From Prochilodus magdalenae (taxonomy: Eukaryota > Chordata > Actinopteri > Characiformes > Prochilodontidae), in assembly GCA_024036415.1 (NCBI GenBank), contig JAMWET010003462.1:1-64000 (forward strand): a stretch of DNA of 64,000 nt, in the 5' to 3' direction. The position numbers were made by a program, and so were the translations under genes. The notes below the pieces were generated by a model. It was not told the origin of the DNA and searched no databases. It saw nothing but the letters and a program-made list of their open reading frames with translations. Positions 44,060-56,808 of the stretch are shown here, in pieces. Position 1 is the stretch's first letter. Every line of letters begins with the position of its first letter.

Positions 44060-46780
44060 TGTCCATGATAAAACCTGTCTGTCATGGTTCAGAGTTTCCC
44101 TGACACTGCCAATCTCCTGAATTCCACTTCCCAGCATGCACCCCCACTTGTTTCCAGTCATCCAATCATAACTCACTTCCCGTTTTATTTTGGTTGCCTC
44201 GTTGTCTGATCTCCATGTTCTGACCTTTGCTTGTCTCTCCACTCTGACCTCACATTGCCCTGTTATGTTTGGTCGTACTTTGTAGCTGTGTTTGACTTCT
44301 AGATTATTTTAATAAAACTCATCTGATTTTTAGCTCTGCATGCATTGAGCAAACTTCACCGCTATCACCATGGCAGAGCTGAATGACTTAGCTATGCACT
44401 GCTTGATGTAAGGCCCAATTATAGGCCAACACAATCAAATATTTGATTCCCTTACTAGCTCTGTAGGTAGTCTAGCACAAAATCAAAACGAGCAGCTTGT
44501 TAAATTATCACAGATATCTGCCAATCTGCGGGATATATCTGCACAAATAGCTCAATTAAATGTCTTGGCTATGGCTAAATCTGAACCAGTCTCTCCTAAT
44601 CTCTCGGCGGCTGGTTCCTTCACAGTCAGTAAACCAGACAAGTTTGATGGTGCTCCAAATCAAGGTTGCAGGTAACTGTTCTCACAAATCTTTCTTTTAT
44701 TATTTCTTGCCTTACTGGTAAGGCTCTGGGCCGGGCCTCCGCAGTTTGGGTGGCCTATGAATATGGAATGTGTGAAAACATTTTAATTTTGAACTTCAAG
44801 GCAGTGTTTGACCATCTTAACAAGGGCAGAGCAGCCGGAGAGCTTCTGGTTCAGCTTCACCAGGGGTTTGGGTCTGTCGCAGACTATGCCCTGGAATTTC
44901 GTACTCTGGCTGCTTGGAGTGGCTGGAACAAGCCAGCTCTAGTGACTGTGTTCTGGAAAGGACTCAAAGCAGACATTCACAGGAGCTGGACTGCCGGGAT
45001 TACAGTCCGACCCTCACCATCTGACTCGACCAGCACAGTTTTCCAACGGACCTCAATTACCCGTATCCAATAGCTACAGCTTCCCTCCATCCCCCACACA
45101 CTTGTCCAGCCTCCAGAGTTCACTATTTTCTCCTGAGGAGAGGCTTCGACATCTTCGCAGAAGTCTCTGTCACTAATACAGTCCAGCAGGCCACAACCTA
45201 CGTGACTGTGGAGTTCATCCCTAAAGACCTCAAGTACCATCCCAGAGTAAATGCGTGAATACCACCTCACATGCCAAAGTGTTGAGTAGTCCCATGCCGG
45301 GGATGGTTACAAGTTCTTTGATGATCCATGTGACTGCACTACCAAAAGTTTTCCAACGCTAATAGATTCGAGAGCAGAGGGAAATTTCATCCATTCCCAT
45401 GTGGCCAAAAAACCTCAGCTACCAATTTTCTCATTAAAGCATCGCCTATGGCTGTCTGCTGTGAATGGGAACCCAGTGGACCAAGGGGTTGTCTTCAAAT
45501 TATTACTCCTGTTATCATGGACGTTAATGCTCTTAGGAGATTCAGTTCTTTGTTTAAAACTCTTCCAAGTATGCTGTCATCCTCTGTCTCTCTTGGTTAA
45601 AAACTCATGATCCCTTAATCTCTGAGTGGGAGATCACAGCCTGGTCTTCTCATTGTCTTCTTCACTGTTTATTATTTCCCTGTGTATCTATCGCTTCTAT
45701 ATCTGTTGACAGCCCAGATGTTCTGTCTCCTGTGTGTATTTCTCCAGAGTACTCTGTTCTCTCCCTGCTTTAAGTTTTGTTCAGTAGTCCACATACAATA
45801 CCTATACTCACCGCAACAATACAATATCACACTTTGTTAGCCTGGCACATATCACCACCTCTTACAGTTAGTATGCTACCGGTCATTTTTACTTGTTTAC
45901 TGAAAACAGGTGTACAAGACTTAGGTTAGTAGATACTTGGACCGCTTGTACCTTTCTAGGAGGGGGAAAAGGCCCATACTCTTTTTTTAGCTGATGTCAA
46001 ATAGGTCCGGGCATGCCCAGTGGGAACCTACTGAAACGATCCATTTGGAGGGGGTTTCATGGGGTTCATATTGGTTGTATGTTTTTTTTGTTTGTTTTCA
46101 TGTAATTTGATTTTGTTAACCCTGTGGGTTTAGTGTAAAAGGCAAGTGAGCCTCGTGGATACATTTAGAAAATTATCCATTTGTTATGCTACATTGTCAA
46201 GGCAAAAGACTCAGGGCTTTGGACCCAAGGAGCAATGTTGGTGTCTGGGCTAAGGACATACTCCTGGTCTACTGGCAGATTTCAACAGACCTTATCCGGA
46301 GAAGCCGGCTCCCCACCCAGGGGGAGACCTCAAATAAGGTTACCCAGCTCATGTCGTTTCTTCCAGGGCTTGCTCTGAATCAAGGAGTAGGGAATCTTCG
46401 TCTGTCCAGCACCCGCTTATGCTAGTGTCAGTGGTTGGTTGTCATCGCAGGCATCCTTGTTCCTTGGCCGCTCCGGAATCTTTGTAGGGTGGGTACTGTA
46501 ATGTGCCCATCAAGCTCCTCATGGGCAATATTGCCCACAAACTCCATTTTCCAGAACTTCCCTGGTAACCATGCGACTATTCACTCACAGCCGGCAGCCA
46601 ATCCCAGATCGACCTCACTCAAGTACTGATTATTCTTACCTGTGGTACTTTCTTTATAAGAGATTCAGTTCGTCTTCGTCTTCGTGAAGTATCATCTGTT
46701 ATTATTGTTTGTTATTTACCAACCTTTTGCCTGTTCTTTAAACCGATCGTAAGAATTACCACAGCACATTGTGATGGCAG
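44060..46780 (+). mobile_element. Ty3/gypsy remnant with LTR-like start, gag, protease and integrase tail
   Basis: TGTCATGGTTCAGAGTTTCC near 44090 looks like the start of an LTR, which carries AATAAAAC near 44310. A gag start follows (MAELNDLAMHCL, at 44370). Gag continues (AAGSFTVSKPDKFDGAPN near 44610-44660; VWVAYEYGMCENILILNFK and YALEFRTLAAWSGWNKPAL, 44745-44940). A protease trace (IDSRAEGNFIHSHVAKKPQLP) lies near 45363-45425. An integrase C-terminal trace (LRALDPRSNVGVWAKDILL) lies near 46207-46265. Reverse transcriptase is absent. It fills the gap between the two gene copies. The part from 45600 to 46140 holds nothing recognised. Confidence 0.7.
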
Positions 46781-47130
46781 TGGATAGAAGACAGGAGTGA
46801 CCAGGAGTGACAATAAGAAGGTCAACCAAAACAAAAGAGGAAAAAACAAAAGAATACACAAGAAACAAGCAAGGTAGAAATCAGGGTAACAGTCAGAGAA
46901 AAGCTAGGAAGAATGCTCAGTGTGGCAATACTTCGGAATGAGTGTGGGTGAACTAGGAGCTTATAGGCAAACAGATTAAATGAGATGCAAGTGTAAATAA
47001 TCAATACTCTGGTGATGATGAACAAGGAAACAGGGCGCAATTGGGCGATGACGAACATGTAACTATGATGTCTGGACTTTTCTACTGGATTGTTCATTAG
47101 CTATTGAACATATCTGCTCCATTTTAACAC
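46781..47130. other. Gene-free spacer before the second duplication unit
   Basis: AT-rich sequence with no recognised feature. The matching wording with copy 1 begins at about 47131. Confidence 0.5.
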
Positions 47131-49640
47131 CTGTCTCACTAACCAGCCATACAAGTCCTTTATGGATATTTCATGTTCCCAGAGGGGCTTAAACCCACAC
47201 TTAAACTCAGCACAACCCTTCAGATTAATGAACCTTGCTGAAAAATAACTTCTGATAGAAGGTCTTTGGTAACAGTCAATAAATACTAGGAAATCAGGTC
47301 TGTAAAGTGCTTTAATGTACTGTGGAAGTGATGCAGTACCACTAGGAGGAAAAGGTCCAAAACCACTATCTCAAACAAGAAAGACAGGTGTTTATCATTT
47401 GGATGGTAGAAAGAAAAATCTTCAGTAGGAGAATTTTTCAAAGACTGTTTTAAGTAGAACAGCTGAATTACTAAGAGATTTACTGGAAATTACTGGCCAG
47501 GTCAACATCCAGACTGAAACATCGCTGATAACACCTGGTCTCACACCTGGACTGTGTGGTTCATAAGGTCATTAATACTAGAGATAGGAGTGAATTATAA
47601 GGCATTAAAATCTACGTCTGGTTTTAGGACAGTCTGCCATTCTTGTCTCACATGACTGATTATTATCCGGTCTTGTTATCACTACAGTATTCAAGTGAAA
47701 TAACCGTGCAGTCCTTTCGTTAAGTGACTCTTTCCTGGTGAACCAGTTTGAAGAATGCCAGGTCTACCATGGTTTCACATTAGAGCACCCCATACAATCA
47801 CAGCATGTCTGTTATTCTGAGTATCCATGTAGGTGATAATCACTACCAATAACGCTCTGTCAGTCGAGTACTTAGCTTTGAATCTAATCCTGGTGCTGAG
47901 GAGGTTAAAATGAGACACGAATAAGCCTCTCTCTTTGTTTTAGCACCCCTGTGTCTTTTCATAAATTTCCTCTGGTTTCTTTTGAGCTGTGGTCTGCTTG
48001 TCACTATGAGACAAATGCTCTTCTTTTGAACATATGCCAATGCTTAAAAGCACATTTATCAGAAATCAAAGCTAAAATTGTATTTATTAATATCTAAACA
48101 ATACAAACAAAGCAGTCAAAAATCATGCATCACTAATTATTATATAAAAGATACAGAGGCATGCAAAAATATAAACACCCTGGTCAAATGATATGTTTTG
48201 TTGATAAAAAGGTTTGTGTACATTTTTTCTCAATAGAATATAATTTCAAGTTTAACATTAATAAAAACAAATACATCAATAAAATGTGTCACAAGTTTTT
48301 TTTCCCCATCATGTTTAATTAAACAGATACACAACGTACACAGTACTGTGCAGTGAGATGTTCTGAAGGTGTGTTCGCTGTTGACTTGGAAAATCAGAAA
48401 AACATGTGGTTTGACCAGGGACACCCACATGCATACGGCTGCAGATAGATAGATAGTTAGCATCCACCACTGCTCAGCAGCAGGCTTAGTTTATTGGCTC
48501 TGGCAAAGATCGACAGGGAATCTAAGCTACAATGAAGAACACATAGGAGATTTCAAATCGAAAGCTCGTTACAGATCAGTGTCTGATCAATGTTTAGTCT
48601 GTCATTTCTCTCTCACATAACTGATTGTTATTTAGCCATTACTTCTTGTAAATCAAATGTACCATCACTGAGCTCAGGACGTCCTACCTGAATAACCTGT
48701 TTAAAAAAAATTTTCCTGCTAGGCCATCCTACATTTGTTAGAGAATAGTGCATGTGTGTGCGTTCATTTGTGTGTGTGTGTGTGTGTGTGTGTTGTTTAA
48801 AGTAACCACAGAGTTGGCCCTTGATCATAGCAGTTCATAATTGGCAACACAGCACGAATGACCCAATACAATGACCCAAATACAAACAGTAACTAAAGAG
48901 AGCTGCAGCAACTACCCAATATCAGAAAAAACTGAGACAGTATGGAAATATTTATTCAAAAATGCAATGTTTTTTACTTATATGTAATTACTTGCATGTT
49001 TTCCAGGCCTCAAATGCTGGAATGGATATATGCTACCAAATTAAATGTATTGAGTTTTTATTTTTATTAACTTTTTATGATTTTGTGTTGTATTTTGTTA
49101 ATAACTCTCAGATTGATAAACCAGAAAAACTGAACTTTAAGCAAACTCTTCTTACACAGACAGATCAAAGATGGATTTACTGCTATGCTTTACTTCACTT
49201 TGCTTAGCTATAGCTATAGCTATAACTATAAACGCTATAAATGCCATGGTTTAGATTAACTCTTGTCTAAAACGTAGGAGGTTTTTTGATAGCCACACTA
49301 TTACATGTAATCATATGCACACTAGAGAGATGGGAGAGATTATTTTTTTTCCTTCATCTGATCCTCAGGTTCGCAGTTATACCTCTGCATGTCTGAGTGA
49401 CATCTCTTCATGGATGACCTCTGGCTTCCTGCAGTTGCTCACATCCACTCACATTTAAAACTAATGCTTGCCTGCAAAGTCAAGAATTAACTAGCCCCTC
49501 CTTACCTCAAGGCAATGGACAAGAGTCGATCTATACCTGGCTGCTCTGAACTTACAGCTTACAACTTACAGCTTGGTTTGACCTTCCATCCCTCAAGATG
49601 CATGGAAGACAAGGAAGGACTACTCTCTGGATAAGAGTCT
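47131..49640. repeat. Tandem segmental duplication, upstream flank of copy 2 (first part)
   Basis: Matches 3298-5240 in order and orientation (CTGTCTCACTAACCAGCCAT, GTGAATTATAAGGC, GGTCTTGTTATCACTACAG, GGAAGACAAGGAAGGACTAC). It contains a TG microsatellite at about 48769-48793. It breaks off at GATAAGAGTCTGCT and continues directly into CAGTATATTTACC, with no LINE between. No gene is seen. Confidence 0.85.
48769..48793. repeat. (TG)n microsatellite
   Basis: A TG run stands at the position where copy 1 has its AT run at 4611-4650. Confidence 0.85.
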
Positions 49641-51317
49641 GCTCAGTATATTTACCTCATCTGTTCATGAATAACATTAAGAGTGTGTATAAATCAAAAA
49701 ACTACCATGAGTGATTCAAATTTGGTGATTTGGTTGTAATATCAAGAACTGGTATCTTCCTCACCTTCTGCTTGGTACACATTTTTTGTGCACGCTTGTT
49801 TAAAACCTTTTGATCTGACACTGAACTATAAATGATTGGGGTGGAAAGCACACCCCCATCTACTGTACGTTTGCTCAATCAACAGACACCGTCTCAAATA
49901 CACTAACTCAGGGCACACCCTTAAGCACAAATTCAAAAGCACACTTGTCTGTTCTCTTTCGGTCCCGTTCATTTGTGGTCCTACCTAAACCCTATTGCTC
50001 CTTTATCTGCAAGCCACCAAGCTGCATGTACTCAGGTCCCCACACTCTAATCCACACACATACTGACCCACACACCTATGTGTTGTTTATTCATCCCTTG
50101 TTCTTCCCATAGGCTCTCATTCATTCTCAACAAGACCTTGTAACCACAGGGCAAACACCCTAACAACTACTAAGTAAACACCCTGTACACCAAGTAATGT
50201 CCCAGGTATATGTTCTTACTTCTTGGCAACTGCTTAGCAACACCTTAGCAACCGACTAGCAATAAGCTTAAACTGCACAATCACTCTGCACTTTTCTAGT
50301 TACTGACATACTTGTACAGGGAAATACAGTGTTGGCGTAATTGACATGTTTGAGATATCCTCTGTAGAACATGATAAGGATAAACTCTGGGGTGTTTTAT
50401 GGCCCTCCCACATTTCTAAATACAAATATGGCATGCAGTAAATGAGCCCAGCAGGTGCAAATGCAGAGGGAGCAGCATCTTCAGGGATCTCTCCAGCTGC
50501 TGGCTTCTCAATGCAGCTTAATCTGGCTTCTTTGGTAAGTCATCAGTAATGTTTAATAATGGAATGAATACTTTTGCAACAACACATTTATGAAACTTGA
50601 AAGACTCAAATTAGTGTGTTACTGAGGAAATCTTGAGGTACCAATGACATCAGTGATTCAAGTCAAGTAGTTTAATTGTCAGTACTTCAATATGTACAAG
50701 ACATAGAGAGGATTGAAATTATGCTAGTGTCCGACCCAAGGTGCAGCACATAAACATTTAACGATAAATAGATTACAACTAAAACAAGAGTATATAGAAT
50801 GAACATATAACATTATTAACATTAACTAGACGGACGCAAGAAAAATGATTGAATAAAATAAGGGCCTTGAGACAGACATAGAAGAGACAATAAGACACTA
50901 AAGACAAAAAGGACAATAAAGTGGAATGTGCACTAGCAGAATTAAGATGTAGGACTGTAATTGAATACAAATTTGCAACAATCATAGATTTTATCCAGCT
51001 ATGCATAGGCTAGGTAATAATTGAGGGGTTATTTGTATTTTATGATTCATAAAACCCAGAGTTCCTCCAGTAATACTTCTCTAATAACAAATTAAATAAT
51101 AAACAATTACAAGCTTTTTTTCTGTCAGCCAAAAATATGAGCCAACCACTGAAATTACTGTCACAGTTCCTTTATCCTATACCAGCTCCAGTAAAACAAA
51201 TCGAGCTCAAATCCAGCTAAAATGTACATGTGTCTTATGTTAATGTAAAAATCATATCTCTAAGCATGGTAATTCTGTTGGGTGCTGCAGGTTTGAATTG
51301 AGGGACAGTAAATCATA
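49641..51317. repeat. Tandem segmental duplication, gene-proximal flank of copy 2
   Basis: Matches 9660-11043, including the CATGATAAGGAT, CAGGTGCAA and GGCTTCTTTGGTAAGT landmarks. It contains about 230 bases near 50720-50980 (CCGACCCAAGGTGCAGCAC onward) that are absent from copy 1. No further gene is seen. Confidence 0.85.
50446..50534 (+). other. Candidate 5' untranslated exon of copy 2
   Basis: Counterpart of 10432-10521, with the same donor TTTG|GTAAGTCAT. Conservation of the block and donor between the copies is the main support. Confidence 0.4.
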
Positions 51318-51360
51318 ATGGGTTTTCTAATCGTGCTACCCCTGCTGTTACTCATGAATG
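51318..51360 (+). CDS. Copy 2, exon 1: signal peptide
   Basis: The ATG opens MGFLIVLPLLLLMN and ends in phase 1 at AATG|GTAAG, as in copy 1 (one Val to Leu difference). It starts a second D10C-ZP type gene whose EGF/ZP part would lie beyond the window end. Confidence 0.75.
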
Positions 51361-51692
51361 GTAAGTTTTGGTCATTTTTTGTAGTAAATTTGTAAATTTC
51401 CAAATGCTTTAAATTTCAGAAATACTTTACTGCTACTCAGCAAAATATTAATAATAAACCCTATTTAGAAATCGTATTTTCTGCAAAGATTAGCTGATCA
51501 TATTTTTAAAGTATAGATAGTGTTTGCTTTACACACAAAAAATATCTATTTAATGAGGGGTGCCCAAACGTCATACAACCTTAAATCTATAATATGTTTA
51601 TATGATATATGTCAACATATTTATTTTTTAGCTTGGTCAATTTAACCTTGCCATGCATTCTATACATATAAACAACATTCTTTCTTTCACAG

Positions 51693-51709
51693 GAGTGAAC
51701 AGTCAGAAG
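51693..51709 (+). pseudogene. Copy 2, relic of mini-exon 2 (17 nt, out of phase)
   Basis: Acceptor TTTCACAG and a GTAATT donor bound 17 nt, against 27 nt in copy 1. The missing 10 nt would leave the reading frame in phase 0, incompatible with the phase-1 D10C exon at 53045. Exon 1 joins directly and in frame to 53045 (G|CT, Ala), so this mini-exon is probably skipped. Confidence 0.6.
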
Positions 51710-51784
51710 GTAATTAATCACATCAGTTCATCGTTCGTCTCCTACTGATAACACACATATCTTTTCTTATAAAAGTCTTTTGAC

Positions 51785-52250
51785 AGGTCAGTCATAGCAT
51801 TATGACCACCTCAATGTATCTGCACTCTATCCATTTTATCAGCTCCAACTACCACATTGGTGCACTCTAGTCTACAGTTACAGACAGAAGTCCACCTGTC
51901 TTTGTTATCCTCCCATCACTTATTTTTTCAATGGTCAGGACCCCCACATGACCACCACAGAGTAGGTATGATGTGGGTGGTGGATCATTCTCAGCACTGC
52001 AGTGACACTGATGTGGTGGTAGTGTGTTAGTGTGTGTGGTGCTGGTGTGAGTGAATCTGACACAGCAGTGCTGCTGGACACCTCAGTGTCACTGCTGGAC
52101 TGAGAATCATCCACCAACCAAAACTACAGAGCTTACAGCGTCCTGTGGGTGGCTGCTGTTGGAGCTTCTAATACTTTTAGTGTGTGTGTCAAACTCTCCA
52201 TCAGTCTTTTGTTAGCATACTGGACTAATATTTATTTATTTATTTATTTA
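51785..52250. repeat. Interspersed repeat (fish type) plus (TTTA)n
   Basis: GCATTATGACCACCT near the start and the phrases CAGCACTGCAGTGACACTGA and CACAGCAGTGCTGCTGGACA followed by TCAGTGTCACTGCTGGACTG are widespread in ostariophysan genomes. It is absent from the matching intron of copy 1. A TTTA run follows at about 52229-52254. Superfamily not assigned. Confidence 0.6.
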
Positions 52251-53044
52251 TTTTAGAACATTTCATCAGCCATTACAACTGTAGTCAGCAATCAACAGTA
52301 AAAACACAAATGAAGAATCTAGATGTTTACACGATGCAATCAATATACTGATGCACTGCTGTATTAGTACTAATAACCCAAATACATATTCATAATTTAT
52401 GGGGCAGTTTCTGCATTTTAGAGCAGGATGTCAGCAGTTAGATCCCACTGTTTTGAGGTAAATGAGTCCCAAATAACAGCACTGAGTCACTGAGTCTGCA
52501 ATTGATTCACCTTAAGTGTTTTAATGAACAGCAATATGATCTTACAACCTGAAAGCTCAGAACCAAAGAGAAGTAACGGACATTTCACCAGCTTTACAAG
52601 GAGGACCAAAACTAAAACTGACTATAGTTTGATCTGACGTAGTGTACTGATGTCAGTTTTTACATTCATACATTTTTAAATTTGAATAAGCCACAGGTGT
52701 TCAACGCTACATTCTTTTGTTTTTTAATTTAGAAAATACAATTGTTTAGAAATTGATGTGAAAGTAAAAAAGACCTCAGCAGTAGCTATACATACACCCC
52801 CTTTGGTTCTAAGTCCTCTAACTGTTCAAATTTGTGTCTGAATAGTTGCACACACTGTTCCTGTATTTTTGAGTTCTCAAAATAAACAAAAACTGTCACC
52901 TAGCATCTTTAAAGGGTTCTGACTATTTTGTTTTTGGAATGCTAAATAATTAATTGTAATAGTCTGTAGTCTAAAAAGTTTGGTAAAAGTGGGTTTTTGT
53001 AATACAATGACATTTTTTGTTTGTTATTGTTGTTTCCATAATAG

Positions 53045-53425
53045 CTAAATCAAACACCTTCGATCCCTGCAATAAATACACCTCTTTGGATCAGCCCTGG
53101 AGAGCCAACAACAAGACTGACTTGATCATCTGTGACTGGAACTTCAACTGGAATGGCTGGTACCGGTTCTTCTATTATGGGATGAACATCCGTATGACAG
53201 AGAGCTGCGTTCCTACATCCAGATGTGGTACTTATTACACCCTGTGGCTCAATGGCTCCCATCCTGAGATAGAGGATGGAGCGTTCACTCGCCAGGTCTG
53301 TGGGAACGCAGGAGGTGACTGCTGTTTGTTTGGTTCCACCTCAATTAAAGTGAAGACCTGCCCAGGAAACTACTCTGTGTACAAGCTTAGCAGACCAAAC
53401 TACTGCAACACGGCTTACTGCACAG
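53045..53425 (+). CDS. Copy 2, D10C exon F (10-Cys class), intact
   Basis: 381 nt, phase 1-1, acceptor CCATAATAG and donor TGCACAG|GTACA. Motifs: FDPCNKYTSLDQPWRANN, ICDWNFNWNGWYRFFYYGM, ESCVPTSRCGTYYTLWLNG, HPEIEDG, FTRQVCGN, DCCLF, IKVKTCPGNYSVYKL, YCNTAYCTG. All ten cysteines are present. Its counterpart in copy 1 (12824-13294) is broken. Confidence 0.9.
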
Positions 53426-53466
53426 GTACAACATCTAAACATGATTTCATTTATAGGGACTTTATT

Positions 53467-55703
53467 AAGTTGGCTTGAAAAAGAACTTACTGTTCTTCGT
53501 AATCTTCTTCTTCTTATTATTCTACGGTCAAAATATAAAACATTTCTCGTCCCACAGTTTTCGCGCTAGAACCACGAAATTTTACAGGATTGTTCGTCCT
53601 ATACCCGATTAAGTTGCTTGTGCTTTTTGAACCGATCCGACAGTTGTCCGATAACAAGCGCTCAAAGTCAGACTTTTCCCATTGGAATGAATGGCGGAAT
53701 GTCGAGCAAATCTCAGCTGCCACAAGTGATGTCACAATGGGTCTCTCACACAGACACTCAGACTCACACACAGACTCAGAGTATTTAGGACTAACAGCTA
53801 AACCAGTGGATTTAAGGTGGAACCGGACTTAAGATGGAATTGGCTTTAAGGTGGCACTAAATTTAAGGTGGCAGTGATTTCAAGGTTTCAGTGTGTTTAA
53901 GGTAGCAATGAATTTAAGCTGGTAATGAATTTGGGTGGCAGTGAATTTGAATTAGCAGCGCCTTTAAGGTGGCAGGGAATAAAAGGAGGCAATGAATTTA
54001 AAGTGGCAATGAATTTAAGGTGGAAAGAATTTTAAGGCGGCATTGAATTTAAGGTAGCTGGAAATTTAAGGTACCAGGCAATGTAAGGTGGTAGGAATAA
54101 ATTTAAGGTGGCAGTGAAATTAAGGTGGCTGTGAAGTTAAGGTGAAAAGAGTGAATTTAAGGTGGCACTGACGTTAAGTTCGCAGTTAAGGTGGTACGAG
54201 TGAATTGGCAAGGAATTTAAGGTGGCAGTGAAGTTAAGGTGGTAGGAGCTATTTTAGGTTGGCAGGGAATTTTACGAGGTAGGAGTGAATTTAAGGTGGC
54301 AGGAACTTTAAGGTGGTAGGGAATTAAAGGTGGCAATAAGTTATTTAAGGTGCCAGGGAATATAAGGTGGCAGTGAAGTTAAGGTGGTAGGAGTGAATTT
54401 AAGGTGGAATGGGATTTAAGGTGGCAGGGAATTTATAGGGTAGTAGGGAATTTAAGGTGGTAGAGAATTAAAGGTGGCAATACGTTATTTAAGGAGTTTA
54501 AGGTGGCAGTGAATTTAAGGTGGAATGGGATTTAAGGTGGTAATGTATTTAAGGTGGTATGAGTGAATTTAATGTGGCAATGAATTTAAGGTGGATGTCA
54601 AGTCAAGGTGGTAGGAGTGAGTTTAAGATGGAATGGGATTTAAGGTGGTAATGTATTTAAGATCGTATGAGTGAATTTAAGGTGGCAATGAATTTAGGGT
54701 GGAGGTGAAGTTAAGGTTGTAGGAGTGAATTTAAGGTGGCACTGATGTTAAGTTGGCAGTTGAGGTGGTAAGAGTGAATTTAACGTGGCAGGGAATTTAA
54801 GGTAGCAGTGAAGTTAAGGTGGTAGCAGGGATTTTAAGGTGGCAGTGAAGGTAAGGTGGAATGGATTTTAAGGTGGTAAGAATAAATTTAAGGGGGCAGG
54901 GTATTTAAGGTGGCAGTGAAGTTAAGGTGGTAGGAGTTATTTTAAGGTGGCAGGGAATTTAACGTGGTAGGAGTGAATTTAAGGTGGCAGGAACTTTAAG
55001 GTGGTAGGGAATAAAAGGTGGCAATAAGTTATTTAAGGTGGCAGGGAATATAAGGTGGCAGTGATGTTAAGGTGGTAGGAGTGAATTTAAGGTGAAATGG
55101 GATTTAAGGTGGTACAGTATTTAAGGTAGTATGAGTGAATTCAAGGTGGAAGTGAAGTTAAGGTGGGAGGAGTGAAATTAAGGTGGAATGGGATTTAGGG
55201 AGGTAATGTATTTAAGGTGGTATGAGTGAATTTAAGGTGGCAATGAATTTAAGGTGGAAGTGAAGTTAAGGTGGTAGGAGTGAATTTAATGTGGAATGGG
55301 ATTTAAGGTGGTAATGTATTTAAGGTCGCACTGACGTTAAGGTGGCAGTTAAGGTGGTAGGAGTGAATTTAAGGTGGCAGTGAAGTTAAGGTGGTAGGAG
55401 TGAATTTAAGGTAGCAGGGAATTTAAGGTGGCAGTTAAGTTAAGGTGGTAGGAGTGAATTTAAGGTGGCACTGACATTACATTGGCAGTTAAGTTGGTAG
55501 AAGTGAATTTAACGTGGCAGGGAATTTAATGTGGCAGTAAAGTTAAGGGGCTAATAGTGAATTTAAGGTGGAAAAGAATTTTAGGTGGCAGTTAATTTAA
55601 GGTAGTACAGCTTTTAAACGTTTCTTTAAACGTTTAAACGTTTTTTAAACGCTGATAATACTTTTTCAAGCCAAGTTCGTTCACAAACTTTCATTTTCTA
55701 GTT
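53467..55703. mobile_element. TIR-bounded element carrying a long minisatellite
   Basis: The left sequence AAGTTGGCTTGAAAAAG (53467-53483) and the right CTTTTTCAAGCCAAGTT (55661-55677) are inverted repeats with one mismatch. Copy 1 shows the empty site GGACTTTATT|CATTATGATT at about 13340, so everything from 53467 to 55703 was gained. The left 330 bases include CACAGTTTTCGCGCTAGAAC and TTCCCATTGGAATGAATGGC, wording common in fish repeats. No transposase frame is visible, so it is non-autonomous. The superfamily is not assigned. The right end extends about 26 bases beyond the inverted repeat. Confidence 0.75.
53810..55612. repeat. Minisatellite, about 1.8 kb of 16-20 bp units (AATTTAAGGTGGCAGTG type)
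   Basis: About 100 tandem variants of TTTAAGGTGGnA with alternating fillers (GGCAGTGAA, GGTAGGAGTGAA, GGAATGGGA, GGTAATGTA) run without interruption. Higher-order repetition is visible: the phrase GGTAGGAGTGAATTTAAGG recurs many times. It lies entirely inside the TIR element. Confidence 0.95.
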
Positions 55704-55758
55704 CATTATGATTTCATTTGGCATGTAGTCTAACTGCTTACATATCTTGTCCTTCCAG

Positions 55759-55803
55759 ATGTCAACACCATAGCCCCAAACCCACAGTTCAACCCAAGCA
55801 CCA
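55759..55803 (+). CDS. Copy 2, linker exon 1
   Basis: Acceptor TCCTTCCAG and donor ACCA|GTAAG bound 45 nt, phase 1-1, coding DVNTIAPNPQFNPST. Counterpart of 13391-13435. Confidence 0.8.
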
Positions 55804-56210
55804 GTAAGTCTTTACAGTTGGCTTGGACCTCCAAATCAAATTAATGCATGTATTTATATTCACTATTATACTTGTAATTATATGTTATTATAATATGTTA
55901 TTATACTGTAATGTTGTTTGGAGTAATTGAATCAAAATAGGATGTACAAACTGTTAACAGGAGCAGAAAGAAAGCTAATAAGCCCAGAAACCATTATTTA
56001 AAATAGCAGTTATCACAAACACAGGTGCTGCCGTGAGAATCGTTTGTCTCTAAGGTTAATTTTACCAGCTTTTTTAAACTACTTGTAATCCAGTCTTTAC
56101 TCAGGTCTGATCACCTGCTCCAGTACTAAATGACGGAATGGTACAATGAACCTAACCGACAGCTAAACGATTTAGCAATAATCCTACTCACAGAAATCTC
56201 TCTTTCTCAG

Positions 56211-56641
56211 CAACCACTCCAACCAACCCCAGCTTTGACCCCTGTACTAAGTACAGTGTTGTTGATGATGACTGGAGAGACACAGGCATCACTAATAATA
56301 ACTACCAAGGTCATGATGACACTGTCGTTGAATGGAAGGGCTGGTACCGGCTGTACATTAAGGGAAAAGTGCTCAGATTGCTGAAACTGCCTGGTGTGAG
56401 AGATACAGGACATGTGGTGGGTATACTGCAGTTTGGCTCGGCGGATCTCATCCACGACTAGAGGACGGCATCGTCACCCGAGAAATCTACAGATCTGCAA
56501 AATATTACAACGATTACTATGACAACCAATGAAGTTTCACCAGATCCGGCTCAGTCCAAGTGAAAACCTGTCCAGGAGATTACTACGTCTATAAGCTAGT
56601 CAAGCCAGATGTATCATTCCCAATGCCGACATACTGTGCAG
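56211..56641 (+). pseudogene. Copy 2, D10C exon A1 (6-Cys class), frameshift and nonsense
   Basis: 431 nt instead of 432. An A is lost from the run in GGGAAAAGTGCTCAG (near 56365). A TGA at 56530-56532 replaces the TGC that codes the cysteine after the Tyr-rich loop. The flanking acceptor (TTTCTCAG) and donor (GCAG|GTAAA) are intact, so if spliced in, it would truncate the protein. The first part still reads FDPCTKYSVVDDDWRDTG and GHDDTVVEWKGWYRLY. Confidence 0.88.
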
Positions 56642-56808
56642 GTAAATGAACTCACAGTGTAGAATTCCTACTGTTAGAGACTTTCTCTAAACAAACCATG
56701 TCTGCATAGTAGAGATAAGCATACAGCTTTTTATTTAATTAAAAAAAACACAAGACTGCATTATTTTATTATTGTATAATTTGTGTAACACTTCTGTTTT
56801 TATGACAG

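Noticed and set aside
53810..55612. Possible CRISPR-like regular repeat array
   Set aside because: Units are directly adjacent and degenerate without unique spacers; this is a minisatellite in a vertebrate genome.
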